From Caldilineaceae bacterium (GTDB lineage Bacteria; Chloroflexota; Anaerolineae; Caldilineales; Caldilineaceae), in NCBI GenBank assembly GCA_022842065.1, contig JALHQH010000018.1, positions 35,682-99,681 of the forward strand: 64,000 bases of DNA, in the 5' to 3' direction. This document shows, piece by piece, positions 53,496-62,138 of the stretch. Position numbers and translations under genes: made by a program. The notes under the pieces are model-generated. The model did no database searches. It was given only the letters and a program-made list of their open reading frames with translations, and was not told the DNA's origin. How positions within the stretch are numbered: the first letter of the stretch is position 1; every line of letters starts with the position of its first letter.

Positions 53496-54800
53496 TTACA
53501 CTGCGCCGTGCCCTACGCCATAGGCCGAGACACCATGTTCAGAGAGGTCCAGCCCTTCGATTTCTTCTTCTGGGGAAACCCGCAACATGCCGATCCCTTT
53601 GAGAATCATAAAGAGCACAAAGGCCGTCACAAAGGCCCAAATCGGCACGACCAGCGAACCGGTGAGCTGGGCAATCAATGGCTTACCACCAAAGACCGCT
53701 GCGGCAATCCCACCCCAGATGCCACAGACACCATGCACCGGGAACGCACCAACGGGATCATCGATCTTGAGTTTTTCCAGCAAGGAAGTAGCCAAAAGCA
53801 CCAACACACCACCGATGGCACCGATAATCATCGCTTCGACATTGGTGACAGCATCACAGTTTGCGGTCACACCAACCAAACCACCCAAAGCACCATTGAG
53901 CACAAAGCCAAGGTCCGGTTTACCACTCGTGATCCAACCCAACAACATGGCTGCCAAAGCACCGACACCAGCAGCAAGCGTGGTATTTACCGCGATCAAA
54001 ACAACCGCATCGGTGTTCGCTGCACCGACAAAGGCAAGTTGACTGCCGGGGTTAAACCCATACCAGCCGACCCAAAGAATAAAGACACCCAAAGTAGCTA
54101 GGGTGTAGTTGTGCGGCGGGAAGCTCGCTGACCCCTTGCCGCCAAAACGACCAATGCGTGGCCCAAGCGCAATCGCACCGGCCAAACCAGCAAAGCCACC
54201 GACCGAGTGAACAAGAATGGAACCGGCAAAATCATGGAAGCCCATGGCATCCAGCCAACCACCGCCCCACTTCCAGTAACCGCTAATCGGATAGATGAGC
54301 GCTGTAATGACCACGCTGTAAATCACATAGGCCGAAATCTTAATCCGCCCAGCGACCGCGCCCGAAACAATCGTCGCTGATGTCGCAGCAAAGGCAACCT
54401 GGAAGAACCAATCATTCTGCGGGTTGAGTACCCCAGCCCCTGGCGTTGGTGGTACATCGCTAATGCCAAAGCCGCCCCAAGCCAACCAGCCCGGAATAAC
54501 CGCTGTGCCATACATAATGCCATAACCCACTAGCCAATAGATAAAGACACCAGCACAAAGGTCAATAAAGTTCTTGAACATAATGTTCACAGCGTTCTTC
54601 GCCGAATTAAACCCTGCCTCAACTAGTGCAAAACCGGCTTGCATAAAGAGCACGAGAATTGTACAGATAAAGAGCATCATATTGTCAATGGCATAGGCAA
54701 TTTCGGCATTGCTTACCTCAGCATCCTGCGCAAAGGCGCGCGCAGCGACCAAGCTAAGGACTAGTGCCAACGGCACAGCTCGAACGACTTTGGATAACAT
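53496..54800 (-). CDS. amt: Ammonium transporter, Amt family
   Basis: The 434-residue protein has a cleaved-type N-terminal signal (LALVLSLVAARAFAQD) and eleven Amt helices. The family blocks FMQAGFALVEAGFNSAKN, DFAGSILVHSVGGFAGLAGA and the pore-lining twin His (HSVG and later HGVCGIWGG) are present, as is the periplasmic gate region. The C-terminus ends EEEIEGLDLSEHGVSAYGV, the usual cytoplasmic tail that meets PII proteins. AGGAT lies seven bases before the ATG. It is separated from the second Amt gene by secF, and no glnK/glnB gene is visible in the window. Confidence 0.95.
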   Translation of the reverse strand: MLSKVVRAVPLALVLSLVAARAFAQDAEVSNAEIAYAIDNMMLFICTILVLFMQAGFALVEAGFNSAKNAVNIMFKNFIDLCAGVFIYWLVGYGIMYGTAVIPGWLAWGGFGISDVPPTPGAGVLNPQNDWFFQVAFAATSATIVSGAVAGRIKISAYVIYSVVITALIYPISGYWKWGGGWLDAMGFHDFAGSILVHSVGGFAGLAGAIALGPRIGRFGGKGSASFPPHNYTLATLGVFILWVGWYGFNPGSQLAFVGAANTDAVVLIAVNTTLAAGVGALAAMLLGWITSGKPDLGFVLNGALGGLVGVTANCDAVTNVEAMIIGAIGGVLVLLATSLLEKLKIDDPVGAFPVHGVCGIWGGIAAAVFGGKPLIAQLTGSLVVPIWAFVTAFVLFMILKGIGMLRVSPEEEIEGLDLSEHGVSAYGVGHGAV

Positions 54801-55129
54801 ACTTTATCCTTCCTACAGTCGAGATGGTTGAACAATACTCATTGGAGTTTACGTACGCCTCACCTACGCCGCCGATCAAAACGAATGCGCAGTCAAGGCT
54901 TGCATGGCAGCAGTTATGTCTGGGCACAGGCTGTTAGAGTAGGATAGTCAACCAACAGAAACTTGTATGAATATTCACAAACTGCTTGCGCTATATTAGA
55001 TGAAAAACCTGCTGCCATCAATGTACAGATTACACAAAATGCAACAGGAATTCTTCATCAGTTCGAGAATTAAAGCCCCAATCAGCAATAGAGACTGTGC
55101 AAGCATTATGTAAATCATTAATCAGCCTG
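54801..55129. other. Leader/promoter gap of the amt gene
   Basis: A/T-rich gap with no open frame worth calling and no recognised operator or riboswitch. The strand-wise upstream region of amt (54801-54960) shows no clear sigma-70 or sigma-54 element by eye. Confidence 0.4.
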
Positions 55130-55169
55130 AAAGTAAAAGGGGGAGCCGAGCGGCTCCCCCTTTTACTTT
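55130..55169 (-). terminator. Terminator downstream of secF
   Basis: An 18-bp perfect stem (AAAGTAAAAGGGGGAGCC, 55130-55147 with 55152-55169) has A-rich and T-rich ends, so it works in either direction. It lies about 75 bases past the secF stop. Confidence 0.8.
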
Positions 55170-55242
55170 CATCCTGTTTCAATTAAAAATCACCCAGATT
55201 TTACTACCATACTTTAACAGCTAGGCACTTTGTGTGCATTCT

Positions 55243-56190
55243 TTAGGTCAAGGTAGGCTGATTACGGGGGGTAACAAGGGCTGGTTCCGCATAGAACAGT
55301 GCACGTTCTTCCCAGGCCACCAAGAGTGCGGTCGCATTAAAGATCGAGCTGAAAGTACCGGAAACAATGCCAACAATCAGAACTGAGGCAAATTGTTGCA
55401 AGGTCGGCCCACCAAGGACAAGAATCGCGACTAATGACAACAAGCTTGTCATACCGGTGCCTAAAGAGCGCTGTGCGGTTTCAATAATGCTGCGATTGGC
55501 GATCATCGCAAACGGCTCATGGCGTCGGCGCGAATAGTTCTCGCGGATACGGTCAAAAACGACAATCGTATCATTGACACTATAGCCAATGACGGTAAGG
55601 ATGGCAGTTAAGAAGAGCGCATCAATCTCCCAACCAAAGAACAAATTCATGATACAGATGAAGGATAAGGTCACCAGCACATCATGCACAAGCGCAATCA
55701 CCGCGCAGATGCCAAAGCGCACAGGGTGAGAGACGGAGCGGAAGGCAAAGGCAATATAGCCCAAGATTAATAGCGCTGAAACCGCCACCGCAATGAAAGC
55801 GGCGCGACTTACTTCACTACCCATGGTCGGGCCAATACTGCGATAGGAACGTTCCTCAAATTCACCATAGCGTTGAACCAAGAGGGTTTGCAATGCTTCT
55901 TTTTCGGCAATTTCAATTGCTTTGAACTTGACCTGAAAGGTTCGATCATCATCGACTGTGAAGACGGTTGTACCCGCATAGCCCGCGGATTCAAAGAGCT
56001 GGCGAATATCAGCCGGGACCGAAGGTTCGCTCAGACGGATTTCCCAAAAGGTGCCACCGGTAAAGTCAATCCCAACGGGGAGGAGCGTGCCCCGGCTGGC
56101 CAATGACCACCCCATGTAGATAATGCTTGGTAACATGAGCACCAGCGAAAGCACAAAAAACCAACCTCTTCGTTCAATTATTTTAAACAT
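55243..56190 (-). CDS. secF: Protein-export membrane protein SecF, without secD
   Basis: The 315-residue protein has six membrane helices, with a large first extracytoplasmic loop (about 35-125) and the SecD/SecF signature blocks [15 protein letters not shown] and [16 protein letters not shown], then [15 protein letters not shown] and [21 protein letters not shown]. SecF works with SecD and the proton-motive force to help release proteins from SecYEG. secD is not next to it; it stands alone between two amt genes. AAGGAAA lies eight bases before the ATG. The C-terminus ([13 protein letters not shown]) is short and soluble. Confidence 0.95.
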   Translation of the reverse strand: MFKIIERRGWFFVLSLVLMLPSIIYMGWSLASRGTLLPVGIDFTGGTFWEIRLSEPSVPADIRQLFESAGYAGTTVFTVDDDRTFQVKFKAIEIAEKEALQTLLVQRYGEFEERSYRSIGPTMGSEVSRAAFIAVAVSALLILGYIAFAFRSVSHPVRFGICAVIALVHDVLVTLSFICIMNLFFGWEIDALFLTAILTVIGYSVNDTIVVFDRIRENYSRRRHEPFAMIANRSIIETAQRSLGTGMTSLLSLVAILVLGGPTLQQFASVLIVGIVSGTFSSIFNATALLVAWEERALFYAEPALVTPRNQPTLT

Positions 56191-56323
56191 GAACCCGTTT
56201 CCTTTAATTCTTAGATAAGCGCAGGATCTAAGCGTATTAGCGCCAATGATAAATCAAATTTATGTGCATTATATACCAGCGGTTGTCATAATTCAGCACT
56301 TTACAGACGGGTAATATAATACA

Positions 56324-56353
56324 AAAGCGCCAGGATGGCAATCCTGGCGCTTT
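56324..56353 (-). terminator. Terminator of the second ammonium transporter gene
   Basis: A 13-bp stem (AAAGCGCCAGGAT and complement, loop 4 nt) lies 34 bases past the amt stop on the minus strand, with TTGT and TTAT runs beyond. Confidence 0.75.
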
Positions 56354-56386
56354 CATTTAGAAAAGCAATCTACTGCTAATCGGCAG

Positions 56387-57622
56387 CTATACTGTCTCTA
56401 TCGCATAGGCCCGCTCGCCATGTTCGCTGATATCGAGACCCATTTCCTCTTCTTCGTGGCTGACACTGAGCCCCCAGACCAGATCCAGCACTTTGGCAAT
56501 GACAAAGGTCATGACAAAGGCGAAGCCCGCAGAGGCCACAACGGTGATTAATTGCGTGGTGAGCTGGCCGGGGTTGCCATAAAGCAAGCCAGTGCCAAGC
56601 GAGTTGACTTCTGGATTGGCAAAGATCCCCGTCGCCAAGGCACCCCAAACGCCAGCCATGCCATGACAGCCCCAGACATCCAATGACTCATCCAGCTTTG
56701 AACGTTTGATAAATTTGATGCAGTAGTAGCTAATCGGCGCAGCAACGGCACCAATCACAATCGAAGCCATGGGGGTCACAAAGCCGGCTGCCGGTGTAAT
56801 CGCCACGAGACCGACGACAGCACCAGTGGCGATCCCCAACACACTGGGCCGATGATCGCGCCAGGCAAGAATCATCCAGACCACGGCAGCAGCAGCGGCA
56901 GCGGTATTGGTGTTGAGGATTGCCGTAACGGCCAGCCCATTGGCAGCCAACGCACTCCCACCATTAAAACCAAACCAGCCAACCCAAAGCAGCCCCGCGC
57001 CCAAGACCGTAAAGGGAATATTGTGTGGTTCAATTGACTCTTCCCCATAACCACGGCGAGCGCGAATGGCCAGCGCAAAAGCCAAGGCGGAAAAACCGGC
57101 GGTAATGTGCACCACCGTACCACCGGCAAAATCCAAAGCGCCCATGTCGAAGAAGAAGCCGCCGGCAGCCCACACCCAGTGGCAGACCGGATCGTAAACC
57201 AAGGTCGCCCAGAGCAAAGCAAAAGCAATATAGGTTTTGAAGCGCACCCGTTCAACAAACGAGCCGGTAATCAACGCCGGTGTAATCACAGCAAAGGTCA
57301 TTTGATAGGTCGCAAAAGCAATGAAAGGTAGCGTTGTACCGTAAATGTCACTAGGGGCAGCACCAACACCAGCAAAGCCCAGATATTGCAGCCCACCGAT
57401 AAAACCGCCAACCGAAGGTCCAAAGGCCAGGGTAAAGCCAAAGAGCAGCCATTGCAAGCTGATCAAACCCATCGTAATCAAACTCAAATTCAGCGTGGAC
57501 AGAATGTTTTTACGGCGTACCATTCCACCGTAGAAGAAGGCTAGTGCTGGGGTCATCATGGTCACGAGCGCGATCGAAATCATGACCCAAGCGGTATCGC
57601 CCGAATTAATCGTTGCTTCCAT
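56387..57622 (-). CDS. amtB: Ammonium transporter, Amt family (second copy)
   Basis: The ATG at 57622 (MEATINSGDTAWVMIS) has GGAG nine bases upstream and is preferred to the frame start at 57664, giving 411 residues. The eleven-helix Amt pattern includes TPALAFFYGGMVRRKN, DFAGGTVVHITAGFSALAFA and GCHGMAGVWGALATG, with both pore His residues. The tail EEEEMGLDISEHGERAYAIETV resembles the PII-binding tail. It is diverged from the first copy and lacks the signal peptide, so it is not a recent duplicate. No PII gene is next to it. Confidence 0.95.
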   Translation of the reverse strand: MEATINSGDTAWVMISIALVTMMTPALAFFYGGMVRRKNILSTLNLSLITMGLISLQWLLFGFTLAFGPSVGGFIGGLQYLGFAGVGAAPSDIYGTTLPFIAFATYQMTFAVITPALITGSFVERVRFKTYIAFALLWATLVYDPVCHWVWAAGGFFFDMGALDFAGGTVVHITAGFSALAFALAIRARRGYGEESIEPHNIPFTVLGAGLLWVGWFGFNGGSALAANGLAVTAILNTNTAAAAAAVVWMILAWRDHRPSVLGIATGAVVGLVAITPAAGFVTPMASIVIGAVAAPISYYCIKFIKRSKLDESLDVWGCHGMAGVWGALATGIFANPEVNSLGTGLLYGNPGQLTTQLITVVASAGFAFVMTFVIAKVLDLVWGLSVSHEEEEMGLDISEHGERAYAIETV

Positions 57623-58040
57623 TGCGTTTTCTCCATCATCAGCTAGTTGACCAGTAGCGCGCACCTAAAACGTGGCTGCCGTGCCGAAAATCCATGTTTT
57701 AATTGACCAAACGCTGGTAGGTCTAGAATAGTTTGTCGAATTGCTTTAGCTTATTTAGAATAGATAGTGGTCAATCATCGGTTAACTTGCCTGACAAATA
57801 ATTCGGGACTGAGTTTTGGTGTTGTTCATGGCACAAAAACAATCACCAACCGATTTAGCACGTGACCAACTTTAGCATAGGCTTGGCTAGACATGAATAT
57901 ACAATTTGCACAAAAAATAATTTAGTTGAATTGTAGACTTACGCAATTGGTATTTTTCTCACACTAGAATTACCCCGATAGTGTAATCAACCGGACGCTT
58001 TCGGCATTATACAATTAGGCGGTTATTACAATCAATACTC
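57623..58040. other. Divergent promoter region between amtB and the DUF72 gene
   Basis: About 420 A/T-rich bases hold no gene and no strong hairpin. Both flanking genes start outward from it, so it must hold two promoters, but no clear -35/-10 pair was picked out. Confidence 0.45.
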
Positions 58041-58931
58041 ATGGCAACACTAAATCTTGGTACCTCTTCCTGGCAATTTGATGAATGGCGCGGGGTCTTT
58101 TTTCCGGCCGGAGTGGCGAAGGCGCGCTATCTGCCTTACTATGCGACGCGCTTTAACACAGTCGAGGTCAATACCTCTTTTTATGGGATCCCCCGCCCCG
58201 CCACCTTGATCAACTGGGTGGAAAGTGTGCCCCCTGGCTTTACCTTCTGCCTGAAATTTCCACGCGCCATCACGCACGAAAAGCGCCTGGTCGATTGTCA
58301 AGCAGAGACGCGCATCTTTCTTGACGTCATTCGCTCGTTGGGGGAGGCCGCGGCCCCTGGGTTACTTCAATTCCCCCCCGATTTCACCCGCCAACGCGAG
58401 GGGCGCCGGCTAGCTGAATATCTGGACTGGCTGGCCGGAGAACTTGATGGGGTACGCGTGGGGGTCGAAGTGCGCAGCGACGATCTAATGACCCCCGCCT
58501 TTGCCGGCTTTCTCGCCCAACGCGGCATGGCCTATGTGCTGGTAGATCGAGTCAATACGCGCGATCTCTTTACCGATTGGCTACAATTGGTGACGACCCA
58601 ACAGGCACCAAACTTTGCGCTGATCCGCTGGATCGGCGATGACAAGGATGGCCCCACGGGCAACGATGCCCTGGTCGCCCCGCGCGATGCGCAGTTGGAT
58701 CAGTGGGCTGAGCGGCTGCATACGCTTTATGCGGCAGGCATTGATCTCTATGGCTATATGCACAATCCCTATGAAGGGCACTCACCGGCCAGCATAGAAC
58801 GGCTATACAAAAGATTGGAAGGGCTTATCCCCTTGCCCGATTGGCCCCCAGCAGGGTTTAACATGATCACCGGCGACAAAAGTGACACCCCCGGCGCAGA
58901 TGAGTCCTCAACGCAGATGAGTCTCTTTTAA
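58041..58931 (+). CDS. DUF72 (YecE-like) TIM-barrel protein
   Basis: The 296-residue protein matches DUF72: LGTSSWQFDEWRGVFFP, the NTVEVNTSFYGIP block, FTFCLKFPRAITHEKRL, GLLQFPPDFTRQ, and later YGYMHNPYEGHSP. The fold is a TIM barrel; the function of this widespread family is not established. No ribosome binding site is clear before the ATG at 58041. The last 25 residues (DKSDTPGADESSTQMSLF) are low complexity. It stands alone on the plus strand. Confidence 0.92.
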   Translation: MATLNLGTSSWQFDEWRGVFFPAGVAKARYLPYYATRFNTVEVNTSFYGIPRPATLINWVESVPPGFTFCLKFPRAITHEKRLVDCQAETRIFLDVIRSLGEAAAPGLLQFPPDFTRQREGRRLAEYLDWLAGELDGVRVGVEVRSDDLMTPAFAGFLAQRGMAYVLVDRVNTRDLFTDWLQLVTTQQAPNFALIRWIGDDKDGPTGNDALVAPRDAQLDQWAERLHTLYAAGIDLYGYMHNPYEGHSPASIERLYKRLEGLIPLPDWPPAGFNMITGDKSDTPGADESSTQMSLF

Positions 58932-59010
58932 ACGGAAGAGGATTTATGGAGATTTTACATGGCACAACCGGAATGCAGGGTTGACAAGCCCGCCCTGGGC
59001 TAAAGCCGCA

Positions 59011-59078
59011 GGGCTAGGGGCAACGCCGGGTAAACCCGGCTAGTGGAGGCGGGTTTACCCGGCGTTGCCCCCTAGCCC
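59011..59078. repeat. 28-bp palindrome between DUF72 and the 586-residue gene
   Basis: Arms 59011-59038 and 59050-59078 pair along 28 bases with a single extra C on the right. It contains GGGTAAACCCG, itself nearly symmetrical. There is no T-tract. The rest of the 58932-59267 gap shows no gene. Confidence 0.85.
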
Positions 59079-59267
59079 GGGTGCCCACTGGGCGCGTTTA
59101 CAGCGGGGCGGGGATATCAATCCCCTAAGATCCCAATTAGTGATCCTACGTGTAGCTGCTCTCCGGTTTTTCCAGCTCGTGGTATAATGAAAGCTGTAAA
59201 GTAGTGCACCAAAACCGGCGCAAAAACTGATGCCAACACGACTGCAATTAGAGGGGAAAGAGGGCGT

Positions 59268-61028
59268 ATGATTCGTACAATGCCAGTTGTACACAACGAA
59301 GAGATTGAACTCTATATTCGCACCTACTATTCCCTGCTGCGCAGCAGTGAACCGATCCGCATTCGTAGCCTGGAAGAGACCCACGCGGCGATGAATTCGA
59401 GCCTGCACCAACAGGCCGAAGGTACAGAGATCGACACGTCGGCGCTGGTCTACGCGGCGTTACGTCTGCCTGAGTGTATATTGGACGCCCGCCTCGTGAT
59501 CCTCGGCCAGATGGATGATGTCTTTCAGCGCGAGGGCTATACGCCAGAAGCTTGGCGACCGGTGCGTGCCCGTGCGCGACGGCGTAAATTTTTCTACGAG
59601 GCCGATCAACGGGTCTTGGCCGCCTATATCGCCAGTGTCAGCGATATTGACGACTTGATTCCTTGTGTGGTCACCTTGCAGATCGAATGGAACAAGCTCC
59701 ACCATCTGTTAACCAGTGCGCGGCTGCGCCAAGATTTAGAGAGTGTGGGCGAGGACATTGATAGTTCCAGTGCGATCTTGGAACAGGTACGCCAGGCCTG
59801 CCAACTGAGCGAAGAAGATTTCGCCAAGTTGGGGCAGGTTTGGCGAGGCAGCCATCTGTTACGCATTCTCACCAAAGCGGCCGGCCAACGGCTGGATTTG
59901 CGCGCCACCGTGTTGGGCAGTGGCCTAAGCGATTACCGGCGCAGTGTGCAATATTGGTGGGGGAAAGTGCAGGAAGCCTCGCCCCACGATCTTAGCCGAC
60001 GGCCGATTTACTTTATCAGCAGCAACATCCACAGCATGATCAACCTGATCAGCGGTTTTGCCTGGGAGCAACGCAGCAAAGTGGTCGATTATGTGGAGCG
60101 CCACAATCCGGAAGATCTGCAGGGCGAATTAGAGCGCCTGCGCGGCGAATTGGGGGGACAAATCCCACCGGATGGCGAGAGTGGTCACCTACGCAACTTT
60201 CTTTACTATACCATGCGGCTCTCCATGCAGGCGATGCAGATGGAGCAAGAGCTGGTTGCCCGTGAGGCCGCCGTTGGGGTGACGCGGGTCAGCGATCCGC
60301 ACTGCCTGGATGTCGAAGCACAGATTATCGAGCTCAGTCGCTTTCAGCGCGCGCATATGGATCCCCGGCTCGACTTTATGAACGATGAAGAGTGGGCGCT
60401 GCTGGCCAAAAGTGACGCGCTGATCTTCAATATTGATTATCCCCTGGGCATGGCGGCCTATCATATCTTCAGCCAGGTGAGCACAGCGGTCGGGCGCATT
60501 CTCGGCGTCTATTTGCTGGGCAAAGCGGCAACGCTTAACGGCCGCGTCGGCGATGTGATGATCCCCAACGTGGTCTATGACGAACATTCGCGCAATTCCT
60601 ACCTCTTTCGCAACTGTTTCACCGCGCACGATGTCGCGCCCTATTTGAACTACGGCACCGTCTTTGATAACCAGAAGGCCGTGACCGTGCGTGGGACGAT
60701 TCTGCAAAATCGCAACTTTATGCATGTCTTCTATGAGGAAGGCTACACTGACATTGAAATGGAAGCCGGCCCGTACCTGAGTAGCATCTACGAAGATGTC
60801 TATCCACAGCGCTACCCAATCGATGAAATTGTCAATCTTTTTATCAACGCTCCCTATGATATTGGTGTGCTGCACTATGCCAGTGACACGCCGATCAGCC
60901 GGCGGCAGTCGCTGCTCAGCAAGAGCCTGAGCTATTTCGGGGTGGATGCCACTTATGCCACGTCGATTGCAGTCATTCGGCACATTCTACGGCGCGAAAT
61001 TGAACGTCAGCGCAAACAGGCAGGGTAA
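59268..61028 (+). CDS. 586-residue conserved-looking protein with nucleoside-phosphorylase-like C-terminus
   Basis: GGGGAAAGAGG upstream supports the ATG. The N-terminal 330 residues are helical with no known motif. The C-terminal 170 residues (YLLGKAATLNGRVGDVMIPN, VVYDEHSRNSYLFRN, TVRGTILQNRNFM, DIEMEAGPYLSSIYED) resemble a known family of unassigned function (possibly DUF6909), and VxMEAGPY recalls the uridine/purine nucleoside phosphorylase active-site strand. Enzyme activity is inference. It is followed after 5 bases by the SirB1-like gene, so both belong to one operon. The family identity was recalled, not searched. Confidence 0.7.
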   Translation: MIRTMPVVHNEEIELYIRTYYSLLRSSEPIRIRSLEETHAAMNSSLHQQAEGTEIDTSALVYAALRLPECILDARLVILGQMDDVFQREGYTPEAWRPVRARARRRKFFYEADQRVLAAYIASVSDIDDLIPCVVTLQIEWNKLHHLLTSARLRQDLESVGEDIDSSSAILEQVRQACQLSEEDFAKLGQVWRGSHLLRILTKAAGQRLDLRATVLGSGLSDYRRSVQYWWGKVQEASPHDLSRRPIYFISSNIHSMINLISGFAWEQRSKVVDYVERHNPEDLQGELERLRGELGGQIPPDGESGHLRNFLYYTMRLSMQAMQMEQELVAREAAVGVTRVSDPHCLDVEAQIIELSRFQRAHMDPRLDFMNDEEWALLAKSDALIFNIDYPLGMAAYHIFSQVSTAVGRILGVYLLGKAATLNGRVGDVMIPNVVYDEHSRNSYLFRNCFTAHDVAPYLNYGTVFDNQKAVTVRGTILQNRNFMHVFYEEGYTDIEMEAGPYLSSIYEDVYPQRYPIDEIVNLFINAPYDIGVLHYASDTPISRRQSLLSKSLSYFGVDATYATSIAVIRHILRREIERQRKQAG

Positions 61029-61033
61029 GGCTC

Positions 61034-61906
61034 ATGGATTTTGTCGAAGCATTTCGCCGCGAATTACAACAGCCGACCCCGCAGCCCGAACGCTTAGCCC
61101 TGGCGATTGCCGGGATGGCCTACCCGACCCTCGATATCGAAGGGGAAACCGCGCAACTTGATCAGATTGCCGGCGTGGTGCGGCGCGCATTGGGCAATAT
61201 CCCCGCCGGTTTTGAGCGGGCCGAGCGCTTTCTGGATGTGCTCTATCATGATCTCGGCTTCACCGGCAATCATCAACAATATTATGATGCCGACAACAGC
61301 CTGCTCAATGTGGTGCTGCGCCGCCGCATGGGGCTGCCGATCATGCTCAGCCTGGTCTACATTGCCGTGGGCCGGCGGCTGGACATTGCGATTGAGGGTA
61401 TCGGCTTTCCCGGCCATTTTATGGTGCGCTATCAGGATGACATGGGCAGTTGGTTGCTTGATCCGTTTCATGGCAAGGTGATGGAAGTCAGCGCAGCCAA
61501 GGGCTATCTCTCCGCGCTCTTTGAGCAGCCGGTGGTACTACCGACTGATAGTTACCAGCCCGTCAGCCCGGCCCTCCTCGCCCAACGGATTCTCTATAAT
61601 CTGCGCAACGTCTACCTGAGCCACAAAGACTTTACCATGGCGCTGCACATTACCGATTACCTGATGGTCCTTGCGCCCACCGAGCCAGGGGTCTGGCAAG
61701 AACGCGGCCTGCTCTACTACCAGCAAGAGGATTGGGAACAGGCCTCTTATGCCTTGCGCCGCTACTTTCATCTCACCGGTCAACTCTTCCAGGCCCACGG
61801 CTTGGAAGCTGACGCCGAAGTTGCGCCACGGCCCACCCCCAAAACCGAGCCTCAGCTTTTAGAGATCTTTCAACAGATCGAAGAGATGCGGCGGCGCATT
61901 AATTGA
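61034..61906 (+). CDS. SirB1-like transglutaminase-fold protein with TPR tail
   Basis: The 290-residue protein has the SirB1/transglut_core2 pattern: YHDLGFTGNHQQYYDADNS, LLNVVLRRRMGLPIMLSLVY, GFPGHFMVRYQDD and DPFHGKVM. The family's papain-like Cys appears absent (LNVVLRRRMGLPIML has no Cys), so catalysis is doubtful. A short TPR-like tail follows (HKDFTMALHITDYLMVLAP). It starts five bases after the 586-residue gene, within AAGG spacing, and ends before a strong 26-bp palindrome. Confidence 0.88.
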   Translation: MDFVEAFRRELQQPTPQPERLALAIAGMAYPTLDIEGETAQLDQIAGVVRRALGNIPAGFERAERFLDVLYHDLGFTGNHQQYYDADNSLLNVVLRRRMGLPIMLSLVYIAVGRRLDIAIEGIGFPGHFMVRYQDDMGSWLLDPFHGKVMEVSAAKGYLSALFEQPVVLPTDSYQPVSPALLAQRILYNLRNVYLSHKDFTMALHITDYLMVLAPTEPGVWQERGLLYYQQEDWEQASYALRRYFHLTGQLFQAHGLEADAEVAPRPTPKTEPQLLEIFQQIEEMRRRIN

Positions 61907-61907
61907 T

Positions 61908-61969
61908 GCGTAGGTCATCGCCTCAGGCGTGACGGCCAAACTTGTCACGCCTGAGGCGATGACCTACGC
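61908..61969. repeat. 26-bp perfect palindrome after the SirB1-like gene
   Basis: Arms 61908-61933 and 61944-61969 (GCGTAGGTCATCGCCTCAGG... and complement) with a 10-nt loop begin right after the stop codon. No T-tract follows, though the position suits an mRNA end. Confidence 0.85.
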
Positions 61970-62138
61970 AAACCACTAGCGCACTATGGAAAAAAGCGGT
62001 TTGCCGACTCGCCACTGATTCTGTATAATTCGCCCGGTAGGTTTCCTCGTTTGTTAAACCAATACTCCCCACCGTCCGTGTTCGTCCTTTTGCTTCTGCT
62101 ATCGGTATTATTCAATCGGTAACCGCGAAGGAGTCAGT

